DNA from: Gammaproteobacteria bacterium
GTDB lineage: Bacteria > Pseudomonadota > Gammaproteobacteria > Pseudomonadales > Pseudohongiellaceae
Length of the DNA stretch: 64,000 nt
Assembly (NCBI GenBank): GCA_024639905.1
Contig: JAHEGE010000001.1
Location: 372,001 to 436,000 of the forward strand
Reading direction: 5' to 3'
A program made the position numbers and the translations under genes. How positions within the stretch are numbered: the stretch's first letter is position 1; the number at the start of each line of letters is the position of its first letter. Under the pieces are notes generated by a model. It saw only the letters and a program-made list of their open reading frames with translations, was not told the origin of the DNA and ran no database searches. Shown here piece by piece: positions 9,949-20,723 of the stretch.

Positions 9949-10725
9949 ATGAACGACGAGCAACTGCTCAGATACAGTCGCCAGATCATGCTCCCGCAGG
10001 TAGATGTGGCGGGCCAGCAGGCGTTGCTCGCTGCACGCGTGCTCGTGGTCGGCGTCGGTGGCCTTGGTTCGCCGGCGGCGATGTACCTCGCCGCGGCTGG
10101 CGTTGGCCAACTCACCCTCATCGACGATGACACCGTTGAGTTGAGTAATCTGCAGAGGCAACTTGCGCACACGCAGGACGATATCGGCAAGAGCAAGGTC
10201 GACTCCGCGGCGGCGACGCTGAGAGGGCTTAATCGCGATGTGAAGGTGATAGCCTTGAACCGGCGTGTCGGCGCCGAGGAGTTGAAGGCTTTAATTAGTG
10301 GCGTAGACGTTGTGGTCGATGCCACCGATAATTTCACTACCCGCTTCGCGATTAATCGCGCCTGCCTCGCAGCGCAAGTGCCGCTGGTCTCTGGCGCCGC
10401 CATCCGCTTGGAGGGTCAGATCGCGGTGTTCGATAGTCGTCAGCCCAGCAGCCCATGCTATGAATGCCTCTATAAGCCCAGCGACGCAGGAACTAGCGGG
10501 GCAGACGACCTCAATTGTGCCGACAACGGGGTACTAGCCCCCGTAGTAGGGGTTATTGGGTCAATGCAGGCGCTAGAAACACTGAAACTCCTCACCAATG
10601 TCGGCGAGTCGCTCGCGGGCAGGCTGCTGTTGTTCGATGCGGCCAGCCTGAGTTGGCGTGAGATGAAGCTGCTAAGGGACCCGCAGTGCGGCGCTTGCTG
10701 TGCGATTGAAGTCACGCCGACATAG
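9949..10725 (+). CDS. moeB: MoeB/HesA/ThiF-family adenylyltransferase
   Basis: E1-like enzymes of this family adenylate the C-terminal glycine of a small sulfur carrier (MoaD or ThiS). The 258-residue protein has LRYSRQIMLPQVDVAGQQAL at the start and the nucleotide-binding VGVGGLGSPAAMYLAAAGVG. The conserved Arg region is ELSNLQRQLAHT. Two Cys pairs (PCYECLY and PQCGAC) likely form the zinc site. No rhodanese domain follows, so it is the short MoeB type rather than the MoeZ type. Location after prmC is the usual Pseudomonas order. Whether it serves molybdopterin or thiamin synthesis cannot be settled here. Confidence 0.9.
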   Translation: MNDEQLLRYSRQIMLPQVDVAGQQALLAARVLVVGVGGLGSPAAMYLAAAGVGQLTLIDDDTVELSNLQRQLAHTQDDIGKSKVDSAAATLRGLNRDVKVIALNRRVGAEELKALISGVDVVVDATDNFTTRFAINRACLAAQVPLVSGAAIRLEGQIAVFDSRQPSSPCYECLYKPSDAGTSGADDLNCADNGVLAPVVGVIGSMQALETLKLLTNVGESLAGRLLLFDAASLSWREMKLLRDPQCGACCAIEVTPT

Positions 10726-10915
10726 GGCTATGATGCCGAGCGCCGTGGAGCCCAAGTAATCAGCCGCTTCACAGGCTGGTAGTGCCTCCTCTTGTTAATA
10801 ACACGGGTGTTAAGCGACTCTGGTGTGACGTTACTCTCGTGTTACGCGACTTGAAACCCTCGAGGCGCCCAAGCCTTTGAGCGAACATTTTTATTTAGCG
10901 AATTACTGGAATTTT

Positions 10916-12307
10916 ATGCAGTCACCTACTGAACACGACGAATCGACGCAAGAGCCTCAGGTCGACACGACTGAAAGCACGGCATCGCCTGAAGCCGACC
11001 AGGTTGCGGAAGACGTAGTCGCAGCAGAGCCGTCTGCGCCAGAGGCGCCGAAAGTCTCTTTCGATGCCTTCGATCTACAAGCGCCGCTGCGCAAGGCAAT
11101 CGACAAACTCGGTTTCGAATTTTGCACGCCAATTCAAGCGCAAAGCCTGGTGCATACTTTGCAGGGCCATGATGTGACCGGCAAGGCGCAGACCGGCACG
11201 GGTAAGACCGCGGCGTTTCTTATTACGATTATCAATGATCTGCTCAGCAATCCCATACAAGAGACGCGCTACCTCGCTGAGCCGCGCGCATTAATAGTCG
11301 CGCCGACGCGCGAGCTAGCCATTCAGATCGCCAGCGATGCCGACCTGTTAAATAAATACAGTGGCCTGCACACCGTTACCTTAGTCGGCGGCGAAGACTA
11401 TCAGAAGCAAACCCGTGCTCTCGACGCGAAGCCAGTCGATATCGTGGTGGCGACGCCGGGCCGACTGCTCGACTTCGTCAGCAATGGCAACCTGCACCTA
11501 GGCATGATTGAACTCATGATCTTAGACGAAGCAGACCGTATGCTCGACATGGGCTTTATCCCGCAGGTGCGTCAGATCGTCGCGCGCACGCCGCGTAAAG
11601 ATTGTCGCCAGACGCTGCTGTTTAGTGCGACCTACACGCCAGAAATCGTAGAGCTGTCTAATCGATGGGCGATGGATCCGATCATGGTAGAGGTAGCCCC
11701 AGAGCGGGTTGCAGCCGATGCCGTCGATCAGATCGTCTATCTGGTTACCACGGCCGATAAATACAATTTGCTCTACAACCTGATTAACGAGCCGAATGCC
11801 GAGCGCATTATGGTCTTCAGCAACCGCCGTGATCAGGTGCGTAAACTGGCGGACAATCTGCATCGCAACGGCGTTAGCGTTGGCATGTTATCCGGCGAGG
11901 TTGCGCAAAATCAGCGCATCCGAACGCTAGACAATTTTAAAGACGGTAAGCTGCGTGTGTTGGTTGCGACCGACGTCGCAGGCCGTGGCTTGCACATCGA
12001 TGACGTCACTCACGTCATTAACTACACGCTGCCAGAAGAGCCTGAAGATTATGTGCATCGTATCGGTCGTACCGGGCGAGCGGGCGCTGTTGGGACCTCC
12101 ATTAGCTTCGCCTGCGAAGAAGATTCGTTCTTGCTGCCAGATATCGAAGCGCAGCTGGGCATGAAACTGGAGTGCACACACCCCGAAGAGCGGCTGCTAG
12201 AAAAAGCGCCAAAGTTCGAGCGTGAGGGTAAGTTTAAGTCGAAAGAGGCACCGCGCAGTGGCGGCGCTCGTTCGGGTGGCGGTCGCGGCGCGCCTCGAGG
12301 CCGCTAA
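10916..12307 (+). CDS. rhlB: DEAD-box ATP-dependent RNA helicase (RhlB-like)
   Basis: DEAD-box helicases unwind short RNA duplexes; RhlB partners RNA degradation enzymes. The ~463-residue protein has an acidic Ser/Glu-rich N-terminal extension (about 45 residues) and the Q motif FEFCTPIQAQSL. Motif I is AQTGTGKTAAF, Ia is PTRELAIQI, II is DEADRMLDMGF and III is SATYT. Motif VI is HRIGRTGRAG. It ends in a Gly/Arg-rich tail ([15 protein letters not shown]) that may bind RNA. The ATG at 10916 has GGA six bases upstream; an earlier TTG at 10877 is possible. Assignment to RhlB rather than another DEAD-box paralogue rests on the overall pattern and is moderately sure. Confidence 0.85.
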   Translation: MQSPTEHDESTQEPQVDTTESTASPEADQVAEDVVAAEPSAPEAPKVSFDAFDLQAPLRKAIDKLGFEFCTPIQAQSLVHTLQGHDVTGKAQTGTGKTAAFLITIINDLLSNPIQETRYLAEPRALIVAPTRELAIQIASDADLLNKYSGLHTVTLVGGEDYQKQTRALDAKPVDIVVATPGRLLDFVSNGNLHLGMIELMILDEADRMLDMGFIPQVRQIVARTPRKDCRQTLLFSATYTPEIVELSNRWAMDPIMVEVAPERVAADAVDQIVYLVTTADKYNLLYNLINEPNAERIMVFSNRRDQVRKLADNLHRNGVSVGMLSGEVAQNQRIRTLDNFKDGKLRVLVATDVAGRGLHIDDVTHVINYTLPEEPEDYVHRIGRTGRAGAVGTSISFACEEDSFLLPDIEAQLGMKLECTHPEERLLEKAPKFEREGKFKSKEAPRSGGARSGGGRGAPRGR

Positions 12308-12663
12308 GCGCGCGCCATGCGCTTCTCGGCGCCGTGGTCCTCTAGGGTGGCCGCGTAGTCAATCGAGCGTCGGTGGCCTGCGACATGATCGAGGAAGGTT
12401 GAACCATTGGCGAGGCTTATATTGATGTCTCGACCACTCGCCACATACAGGGCGAGGAAGCGCGCGAATAAATCTGCTGTCATGCCTCGATAGGCCCGCA
12501 GCAGGATGTTGTAATCGGCAGGAATGTCATCGGGGGGCAGCAGGTTAAGGAAACCGGCCAGCCTCTCGTCCGACCAGTCTTCGTCTCGCACTGCCTTCTG
12601 CGTGCGTTCTGCCCCTCGTTTCTTTTCTGCTGCTACGCCGTCCTGATTGTCGTTAGTGTTCAT
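12304..12663 (-). CDS. PA4642-like conserved small protein
   Basis: This 119-residue protein has a charged N-terminus ([12 protein letters not shown]), then a conserved core with [40 protein letters not shown] and [12 protein letters not shown]. This pattern resembles the Pseudomonas PA4642 family of unknown function, as I recall it, with an ankyrin-like feel (sequence N...G.TFLDHV..H). Its ATG overlaps the gatB stop (ATGA), so it is the last gene of the gatCAB operon, and its end overlaps the convergent helicase gene by 4 bases. No signal peptide or membrane segment. Function unknown. Confidence 0.75.
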   Translation of the reverse strand: MNTNDNQDGVAAEKKRGAERTQKAVRDEDWSDERLAGFLNLLPPDDIPADYNILLRAYRGMTADLFARFLALYVASGRDINISLANGSTFLDHVAGHRRSIDYAATLEDHGAEKRMARA

Positions 12664-14087
12664 AGTTTGTTTCGCAAAATTTCGTTAATTTGTGCGGGAT
12701 TCGCCTTACCCTGAGACAGCTTCATGCACTGGCCGACGAGGAAACCAATCACTTGGACTTTGCCGTCGCGATACTGCTGCGCCTGATCAGGGTTGTCGGC
12801 TATCACCTGGTCGACTAAGCCCTCAAGCGCGCCGCTGTCGGTTACCTGTTTGAGGCCTTTGGCTTCAATAATCGCGTCGACGCTGCTCTCATCGCTGAGC
12901 ATTGCCTCGAACACGGTCTTGGCTATCTTGCCTGAGACCGTGTCGTCTTTTATACGAAGGATAAGGTCTGCGAGTCGTTCAGCCTGAATGGGCGATTCGC
13001 TTAGCTCCCAGTTATTTTTGTTTAACAGTGCCTGCAAGTCTTGGCTAACCCAGTTGGCAGCGAGTTTTGCATCGCCACTGCGCTGCGCCACCGTCTCGAA
13101 AAAATCGGCCATCTCACGGCTCGCCACTAATACCCCAGCGTCGTAGTCGCTAAGGCCAAAGTCGCCCACGAAGCGTGCTGCGCGCGCGTCGGGAAGTTCC
13201 GGCAGCTGTGCCCTGATTGCTTCGATAAACTCGTCGTCTATGACGATGGGTAAAAGGTCTGGCTCAGGGAAATAGCGGTAGTCGTTTGCCACTTCCTTGC
13301 TGCGCATCGAGCGAGTCTCGTCCTTATCTGCGTCATAGAGGCGCGTCTCTTGCACGACGCGGCCTCCGTCTTCGATGAGTTCCTGCTGGCGCCGCACCTC
13401 GTAATTGATTGCCTTCTCGACAAACTTAAACGAGTTGATGTTTTTGATTTCGGTGCGTGTGCCGAACTCAGTCTGTCCGACGGGTCGAATAGAGACGTTG
13501 GCGTCGCAGCGGAACGAGCCCTGCGCCATAATGGCATCGGAGATATCCAGATAGCGGATAATGGAATGCAGCTTCTTTAAATAAGCTACCGCTTCCTTGG
13601 CGCTGCGCAGGTCTGGCTCGGAAACAATTTCGAGCAGCGGCGTGCCGGCGCGATTGAGGTCGATGCCGCTCATGCCCTGATAGTCTTCGTGAAGCGACTT
13701 GCCTGCATCTTCTTCCATGTGCGCGCGAGTGACGCCGATTATTTTTTCGCTACCGTCGTCGAGAGTGATGCTTAGCGTGCCTTTGCCAACGGTCGGGTAG
13801 TCGAGTTGACTCACCTGATACCCCTTGGGTAGATCGGGATAGAAATAGTTCTTACGGTCAAACACGGAGTGTTTGCCTATTTCCGCGCCAATGGCGAGAC
13901 CGAATTTGACGGCCATGGCGACGGCTTTTTCGTTCAGCACCGGCAGCGTTCCGGGTAGGGCGAGATCAAAAATATTCGCCTGAGTATTAGGCTCGGCGCC
14001 AAACTGGGTGGCGCTGCCGGAGAACAGTTTGGACTCCGTGGCGAGTTGGCAGTGAACCTCGAGGCCGATTACGGTTTCGAATTCCAT
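12660..14087 (-). CDS. gatB: Asp/Glu-tRNA(Asn/Gln) amidotransferase subunit B
   Basis: GatB is the tRNA-binding kinase subunit of the GatCAB amidotransferase, which converts misacylated Asp-tRNA(Asn) or Glu-tRNA(Gln) to the correct amide. The 475-residue length is typical. N-terminal [37 protein letters not shown], the [13 protein letters not shown] segment and the C-terminal GatB/YqeY domain ending in [11 protein letters not shown] are all visible. A strong ribosome site (AAGGAGG, seven bases before the ATG) overlaps the end of gatA. The gene order gatC-gatA-gatB is intact. Confidence 0.97.
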   Translation of the reverse strand: MEFETVIGLEVHCQLATESKLFSGSATQFGAEPNTQANIFDLALPGTLPVLNEKAVAMAVKFGLAIGAEIGKHSVFDRKNYFYPDLPKGYQVSQLDYPTVGKGTLSITLDDGSEKIIGVTRAHMEEDAGKSLHEDYQGMSGIDLNRAGTPLLEIVSEPDLRSAKEAVAYLKKLHSIIRYLDISDAIMAQGSFRCDANVSIRPVGQTEFGTRTEIKNINSFKFVEKAINYEVRRQQELIEDGGRVVQETRLYDADKDETRSMRSKEVANDYRYFPEPDLLPIVIDDEFIEAIRAQLPELPDARAARFVGDFGLSDYDAGVLVASREMADFFETVAQRSGDAKLAANWVSQDLQALLNKNNWELSESPIQAERLADLILRIKDDTVSGKIAKTVFEAMLSDESSVDAIIEAKGLKQVTDSGALEGLVDQVIADNPDQAQQYRDGKVQVIGFLVGQCMKLSQGKANPAQINEILRNKL

Positions 14088-14088
14088 A

Positions 14089-15552
14089 TTAGGCCTCCTT
14101 GTTCGCTGTTAGTGCCGGTTTGTGTGTGTGCCAGTCGGTGACCCGTTGAAACTGATGGGCAACGTTAAGCAGCTTCGCCTCGGCAAAATCGCTTGCGACG
14201 ATCTGCATGCCTATCGGTAATCCGTCGACATAGCCCGCAGGGACCGACATGCCCGGCAGCCCCGCGAGGTTGAGTGCGATGGTATAGATGTCTTCAAGGT
14301 ACATCGTGACCGAGTCTTTTATCGACGCGAGGCCGAACGCGGGACTGGGTGTGGTGGGGCCGATAATGACATCGACCTGCTCGAAAGCGCGGGCATAATC
14401 GTCTTTTACTAGGCGGCGAATCTTTTGCGCCTTGCGATAGTAGGCGTCGTAAAAGCCTGCCGACAGTGCGTAGGTGCCAATCATAATGCGGCGTTTGACT
14501 TCCTCGCCAAAGCCTTCGCTGCGGCTGCGCTTGTAGAGGTCTTCTAAGTCTTTCGGCCCTTCGCAGCGGTAGCCATAGCGAACGCCGTCGAAGCGCGACA
14601 AATTGGTTGAAGCCTCGGCCGGTGCGATCACGTAATAGGCCGATAAGGCGAGCTCGCTATTGGGCAGGTCTATTTCTACAACCGTCGCGCCAAGCGCCTC
14701 GAGTTCGCCCACAGCGGTTTTGATAATCGCGGCGATGGAGGGATTCAGCTCTGAAGTAAAGTATTGCTTTGGCAGGCCAACTCGCAGGCCGTCGAGCGAG
14801 TCGTTAAGCTTGGCGCTGAAGTCTTCCGCGGGCAGGTCGATGCTGGTGGAGTCTTTGTTGTCCACGCCTGCCATGACGTTGAGCAGCAGGGCGGCATCTT
14901 CGGCGCTCTTGCACAGAGGCCCAGCCTGATCGAGGCTCGAGGCATAGGCGATCATGCCCCAGCGCGAGACGCGGCCATAGCTTGGCTTAAGGCCGGTAAC
15001 ACCGCAGAACGCCGCAGGTTGGCGTATCGATCCGCCGGTATCGGTGCCCGTCGCCATGGCGCATAAGTCTGCGGCGACCGCGGCCGCGGAGCCGCCAGAC
15101 GAGCCGCCCGGCACTTTTTTCAAGTCCCAAGGGTTACGCGCCGCGCCGTAGTAGCTAGACTCGTTCGACGAGCCCATAGCGAATTCATCCATGTTGGTCT
15201 TGCCGAGCATTACCGCGCCGGCAGCCTGCATGCGCTCAACGACTGTGGCGTCGTAGGGCGACACGAAATTATGCAGTATTTTCGAGCCGCTCGTTGTTAA
15301 CACCCCTTGGGTGCAGAACAAATCCTTGTGAGCGATTGGAATGCCTAGAAGCGGTGCGGTCGATCCCGCGGCGCGCTGAGCATCCGCTTCGCGTGCCTGC
15401 GCCATGGCGCTGTCTTCACAAACGGTGATATACGCATTTAGCGCGCCATTGTGCTCAGCGATACGATCCAAATAGGCGCGGGTGAGTGCCTCGCTCGTGG
15501 TCTCGCCCGAGGCGAGCGCGGCACAAAGTTCGGTGACAGTCTTTTTAATCAT
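14089..15552 (-). CDS. gatA: Asp/Glu-tRNA(Asn/Gln) amidotransferase subunit A
   Basis: GatA is the amidase-signature glutaminase that supplies ammonia for transamidation in GatCAB. The chosen ATG at 15552-15550 overlaps the gatC stop (TAATG) and gives 487 residues, beginning with [15 protein letters not shown]; an upstream start would add 14 unlikely residues. The Ser-cis-Ser-Lys triad is visible: Lys in [14 protein letters not shown], and the serines in [14 protein letters not shown] and [17 protein letters not shown]. The [17 protein letters not shown] segment is also typical. gatB follows after one base. Confidence 0.97.
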   Translation of the reverse strand: MIKKTVTELCAALASGETTSEALTRAYLDRIAEHNGALNAYITVCEDSAMAQAREADAQRAAGSTAPLLGIPIAHKDLFCTQGVLTTSGSKILHNFVSPYDATVVERMQAAGAVMLGKTNMDEFAMGSSNESSYYGAARNPWDLKKVPGGSSGGSAAAVAADLCAMATGTDTGGSIRQPAAFCGVTGLKPSYGRVSRWGMIAYASSLDQAGPLCKSAEDAALLLNVMAGVDNKDSTSIDLPAEDFSAKLNDSLDGLRVGLPKQYFTSELNPSIAAIIKTAVGELEALGATVVEIDLPNSELALSAYYVIAPAEASTNLSRFDGVRYGYRCEGPKDLEDLYKRSRSEGFGEEVKRRIMIGTYALSAGFYDAYYRKAQKIRRLVKDDYARAFEQVDVIIGPTTPSPAFGLASIKDSVTMYLEDIYTIALNLAGLPGMSVPAGYVDGLPIGMQIVASDFAEAKLLNVAHQFQRVTDWHTHKPALTANKEA

Positions 15553-15839
15553 TATTCGATCACCTTCGGCACGAGAAACAGGCCGTCTTGGCACAGTGGA
15601 GCGAGGGCCTGTAACTCATCGCGCCTATTAGGTTCGGTAACCACGTCGGGCCTGAGTTTCTGTACGGCCTCGAACGGATGGGAGAGGGGGGCGACAGCGT
15701 CGGTATCCACCGACTGCATCTTGTCGATGAGTCCGAGGATGTCGCTCACTCGTGCCGCAACCTCTTCTGATTCGCTCGATGAGAGGTGTAGGCGGGCGAG
15801 GTGGGCGATTTTTTCCACCTCGGATTTGTCGAATGCCAT
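15552..15839 (-). CDS. gatC: Asp/Glu-tRNA(Asn/Gln) amidotransferase subunit C
   Basis: GatC is the small wrapping subunit that stabilises GatA in GatCAB. The 95-residue protein has [33 protein letters not shown] and [17 protein letters not shown], the full family pattern, and ends in LFLVPKVIE. It is the first gene of gatCAB, divergent from mreB, with the 309-base region 15840-16148 supplying both promoters. Confidence 0.95.
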   Translation of the reverse strand: MAFDKSEVEKIAHLARLHLSSSESEEVAARVSDILGLIDKMQSVDTDAVAPLSHPFEAVQKLRPDVVTEPNRRDELQALAPLCQDGLFLVPKVIE

Positions 15840-17192
<1,353 letters not shown>

Positions 17193-17333
17193 ACCTCGCC
17201 CAGATTCCTACCCCAGATTCCTACCTAAGTCGCCGCTCTTGCTATATTATCTGAGCGTAAAGTGTACAGTCAGTCTAGCTCGTGATCGTTAATAGCGAGC
17301 GCACTGGATAGGGGAAGGATCATCGATAAGGCC

Positions 17334-18200
17334 TTGTTTACTAAAGGGGTAGCGCTAGAGTATCGAGCGCTGTCCCTCGTGTTGCTGTCAATCTGCCTTA
17401 TGGTCGCAGACAATCGCTTCGACTACCTGCGACACGCACGTTTCGCCCTCGCCTACACCGCGCTCCCTGTCTACTGGATTGCCGATCTGCCGGCGCGCGG
17501 CTCCGAACTTTTCGATGATGTCTTCGTCTCGCATTCCGCCCTGGTGGAAGAGAACGCCGAACTTAGGACGCAATTGCTCCTCGCTCAGCGCGAGCTGCAG
17601 GTGTTGGAAAGCCTTGCGAGTGAGAACAGCCGCCTGCGGGCGCTCGACGAAGCGGCCCAAACGGTGGAAGGCGACGTGCTATCGGCAGAGATTGTGAACC
17701 AAGCCCCCAACCGAGCGAGCAAGCGTGTGCTAATCAACAGAGGCGCAGCGCAAGGCGTCTTCGTGGGTCAGGCATTGCTCGCAGCGGAGGGGCTTATGGG
17801 GCAGGTGGTCGAAGTCATGCCAACCACCAGCTGGGTGCTGCTGGTCGCAGACCCGCTTCACGTGACGCCGGTCGAGGTGAATCGCAATGGCGAGCGCGCA
17901 CTGGCACGCGGCACACGAGGCGCGGCAGATGAGCTCGAACTGGAGTTCGTGACGCAAACACAGGACATCCGCGAGGGAGACCTTCTCGTGAGTTCAGGAA
18001 TGGGGGAGGTCTTCCCGAAAAATTATCCGGTCGCCGATGTGATCAGCGTCCGCAACGACCCGGGGCAGGATTTCGCCGTGGTGCGAGCGAGGCCGCGAGT
18101 CGCGGTAAATAGTACGCGCCATGTCATGCTGCTTATTCCTCCAGCACCTTCACTCGCTTTGGATGAGGTCGATGTTGCCGAGCCTGAGGTCGCGTTATGA
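17334..18200 (+). CDS. mreC: Rod-shape-determining protein MreC
   Basis: MreC is a bitopic inner-membrane protein whose periplasmic beta domains help activate the elongasome. The N-terminal membrane helix (ALSLVLLSICLMVADNRFDYL) is followed by a coiled coil of about residues 62-105 (LVEENAELRTQLLLAQREL) and the beta-rich MreC core (LINRGAAQGVFVGQALLAAEG, VSSGMGEVFPKNYPVADV). The start is unusual: the annotated TTG at 17334 lies 15 bases after the best ribosome site GGGGAAGG (17311-17318), and no ATG or GTG is better placed. Two ATC codons in frame lie at 17319-17324. Its end overlaps mreD by ATGA. Confidence 0.92.
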   Translation: MFTKGVALEYRALSLVLLSICLMVADNRFDYLRHARFALAYTALPVYWIADLPARGSELFDDVFVSHSALVEENAELRTQLLLAQRELQVLESLASENSRLRALDEAAQTVEGDVLSAEIVNQAPNRASKRVLINRGAAQGVFVGQALLAAEGLMGQVVEVMPTTSWVLLVADPLHVTPVEVNRNGERALARGTRGAADELELEFVTQTQDIREGDLLVSSGMGEVFPKNYPVADVISVRNDPGQDFAVVRARPRVAVNSTRHVMLLIPPAPSLALDEVDVAEPEVAL

Positions 18201-18685
18201 AACCTAGCGGCTCGACCTACTGGGTCGTTATCGTCAGTCTATTCTTCGCCTATCTGCTGGCGATCGTCCCTTTGCCGGACTGGGCCCTAAATTGGCGGCC
18301 GCAGTGGGTCTTACTGTTTGTGTTTTATTGGACGATGGCGCTGCCCTATCGCGTTGGCCTTGGGCTTTCTTGGACAGCTGGACTGTTGCTCGATGTCCTA
18401 GAAGGATCAGTGCTCGGTCTTAATGCGTTGGTATTATTGACCGTCGCGTATGTGTCATTGAGTCTGCATCAGCGTCTGCGCATGTATACGCCGGTCCAAC
18501 AAAGCGGCGTGGTGTTGTTAGCCTGTTTGCTCGCGCTCGGCATGGGGCAGTGGCTGAGAGTGATTAACGGCGAGAGTGTCCCCGTCGATGCGGGCTACTT
18601 GTTCGCTGCCATCACGAGCGCAGCAATCTGGCCTGCTTTATTCTCACTATTGCGTGGGTTGCGCCGCAGGTTCATTACTAACTAA
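18197..18685 (+). CDS. mreD: Rod-shape-determining protein MreD
   Basis: MreD is the small multispanning partner of MreC and RodA in the elongasome. The 162-residue protein has five or so hydrophobic segments (YWVVIVSLFFAYLLAIVPLP, WVLLFVFYWTMALPY, LVLLTVAYVSLSLHQRL among them) and contains the MreD signature GLLLDVLEGSVLGLNAL. Its ATG overlaps the mreC stop (ATGA). It is followed by maf after 70 bases. Confidence 0.94.
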   Translation: MKPSGSTYWVVIVSLFFAYLLAIVPLPDWALNWRPQWVLLFVFYWTMALPYRVGLGLSWTAGLLLDVLEGSVLGLNALVLLTVAYVSLSLHQRLRMYTPVQQSGVVLLACLLALGMGQWLRVINGESVPVDAGYLFAAITSAAIWPALFSLLRGLRRRFITN

Positions 18686-18755
18686 TGATTTCCCTTCGTC
18701 TGCAGTGGCTCCAATTTGCGAGAATTCTCTGCTCAGTTTGCGCAGGAGTTTTTCA

Positions 18756-19379
18756 TTGAAACGGCCACAGATACTCCTAGCCTCCGCGTCGCCGCGTCGT
18801 GCCGAACTATTGGCGCAGCTGGGCCTTACCTGCGTTGCCTTGCCGCAAGACATCGATGAATCGCGTCGGTTGGGCGAGCCGCCACTTGATTACGTGCAGC
18901 GCATGGCTAGGGAGAAGGCGGCAGCCGCTACACCGGCCTTAGCCGCCCGCGGCGGAGTATTAATTGCCTCAGACACCTGTGTCTCACTGGGGGACGAAGT
19001 GTTCGGCAAGCCTGACACTGCGCTCGAGGCCGCCGCCACCTTGTCGCAGCTTTCGGATACGACGCATTCGGTGCGCAGCGCGGTGTGTGTGTTGGCGAGC
19101 GATGGCGACGGTGATGTGCGCGAGGTGGGGCTGCGCGTTGCCCATACCCGTGTGCGCTTTTGTCTAATCGATGAAGCTGCGATGGCGCTTTATTGGCAGA
19201 GCGGCGAGCCATTAGGGAAGGCCGGCGGCTACGCTATTCAAGGGCTCGGCGCACAATTCGTTCGCAGTATCGAAGGCAGTTACAGCGGCGTAATGGGATT
19301 ACCTCTGTTCGAAACAGCGGCGCTCTTGGGCCTCGCCGGCGTTGAAGGAATGCTAGTGGAAAATACGGGGTCGGCATGA
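18756..19379 (+). CDS. maf: Maf-family nucleotide pyrophosphatase
   Basis: Maf/YhdE proteins hydrolyse dTTP, UTP or modified nucleotides to monophosphates. The start is a TTG at 18756 with AGGAG seven bases upstream, giving 207 residues that begin KRPQILLASASPRRAELLAQLG, the family signature. Other marks are DIDESRRLGEPPLDYVQRMAREKA, LIASDTCVSLGDEVFGKP and GKAGGYAIQGLGAQFVRSIEGSYSG is cut here by one residue at each end in the family match. The location between mreD and rng matches the E. coli yhdE context, suggesting the dTTP/UTP-directed subfamily. Its end overlaps rng (ATGA). Confidence 0.93.
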   Translation: MKRPQILLASASPRRAELLAQLGLTCVALPQDIDESRRLGEPPLDYVQRMAREKAAAATPALAARGGVLIASDTCVSLGDEVFGKPDTALEAAATLSQLSDTTHSVRSAVCVLASDGDGDVREVGLRVAHTRVRFCLIDEAAMALYWQSGEPLGKAGGYAIQGLGAQFVRSIEGSYSGVMGLPLFETAALLGLAGVEGMLVENTGSA

Positions 19380-20662
19380 GTGAGCTGTTAATCAACGTCA
19401 ATGCCACCGAGACGCGCGTCGCTCACGTCGAAGACGGTGTGCTTACCGAGCTGATGCTTGAGCGCGACAGCTCGCGGAGTCTGGTGGGCGACATCTATCA
19501 AGGCAAGGTGCTGCGCATCATGCCCGGAATGGAAGCCGCATTCGTCGACATCGGATTGGAGCGCGCGGGTTTCATTCATGCGTCAGACATCAGCGCGATA
19601 GACTCTGACGGGATCGAAGTGCGAACCGAAGCGCCATCGAGAATTGGCGAGCTGCTGCGCGAGGGGCAATTTCTCATCGTGCAGGTGATCAAGGATGGTA
19701 TCGCCGGTAAAGGCGCAAGGTTAAGTAACCACCTCACATTACCTGGGCGTAATTTAGTGTTGTTGCCACGCAGTCGCCATATTGGGGTGTCGCAGAGGAT
19801 CCAGGATTCGCAGGAGCGTGCGCGGTTACAATCGCTCTTGGAATCCAGCTTGGAGGCGAGCGATTGGCTCGATCGGCGTGGATTTATCGTCCGCACCGCG
19901 GCGACTGGCGCCGCGGCGGATGACCTCGTCGAGGATTTAGGTCATCTTCATCGGCTCTGGCTGAAGCTTCAAGAACGCTTGGCACGTCCTAGCGAAGTGC
20001 GGTGTATCTATTCGGAAGAATCGCTTTTTGTCAGAGTCACCCGCGACCTGCTGTCTGCAAAAGTTACCCGCATCCGTATCGACAATCCTGAGGCCTACGC
20101 AAGCCTGTGTGGTTTTCTCGAGGACTATATTCCCGAGGCTGCGGCATTGACGGAGTTGGTGGGCTGCGACGTGCCATTGTTCGAGAGTGAGACCGATGGC
20201 GAGAACACGATCGAGCAGCAAATTCTCGCGGCGCTGTGCAAAGACGTGGCGCTGCCTAGCGGCGGTGATCTGGTCATCGAACAGACTGAATCCATGGTGA
20301 CGATCGATGTGAATACGGGTTCATTCGTTGGCCGTAGCGATCAGTCTGCGACAATACTCGCGACTAATTTAGAGGCGGCGGTTGCTATAGCGCGACAGCT
20401 TAAATTGCGTAATTTGGGTGGGATTATCGTTATCGATTTCATCGACATGGAAAGCGCCGCTCATCGGGAACAAGTGAGGAAGGCCCTGCTTGAGGCGTTG
20501 GCGAGTGACTCTGCTCGCACGGTCGTAGGTGAATTTTCCCAGTTCGGCCTCGTTGAAATGACGCGTAAGCGGAGCCGCGAGAGTTTGCCTCGGTTGTTGC
20601 AGAAATCGTGTGAAACCTGTGCGGGTGAGGGGCGAGTATTGCGGGAGGATGGAGCGAGTTGA
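19376..20662 (+). CDS. rng: Ribonuclease G, C-terminally short
   Basis: RNase G is the RNase E paralogue that processes 16S rRNA 5' ends and degrades mRNA. The S1 and sensor region is present (ELLINVNATETRVAHVEDG, GMEAAFVDIGLERAGFIHAS, HIGVSQRIQDSQERARL). The catalytic Mg-binding aspartates are in VTIDVNTGSFVG and IIVIDFIDM. The zinc-link cysteines are in CETCAGEG. The protein stops seven residues after this (VLREDGAS region), at 428 residues against about 485-490 in E. coli, so the final small-domain stretch of roughly 60 residues is missing. No matching remnant is seen downstream in any frame. It overlaps maf by ATGA. Confidence 0.93.
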   Translation: MSELLINVNATETRVAHVEDGVLTELMLERDSSRSLVGDIYQGKVLRIMPGMEAAFVDIGLERAGFIHASDISAIDSDGIEVRTEAPSRIGELLREGQFLIVQVIKDGIAGKGARLSNHLTLPGRNLVLLPRSRHIGVSQRIQDSQERARLQSLLESSLEASDWLDRRGFIVRTAATGAAADDLVEDLGHLHRLWLKLQERLARPSEVRCIYSEESLFVRVTRDLLSAKVTRIRIDNPEAYASLCGFLEDYIPEAAALTELVGCDVPLFESETDGENTIEQQILAALCKDVALPSGGDLVIEQTESMVTIDVNTGSFVGRSDQSATILATNLEAAVAIARQLKLRNLGGIIVIDFIDMESAAHREQVRKALLEALASDSARTVVGEFSQFGLVEMTRKRSRESLPRLLQKSCETCAGEGRVLREDGAS

Positions 20663-20723
20663 TTTCGCTCGAAGACGAGATGGCGATGAAGAGTAGTTCT
20701 CATACCAGAGCGGACATCGACCT

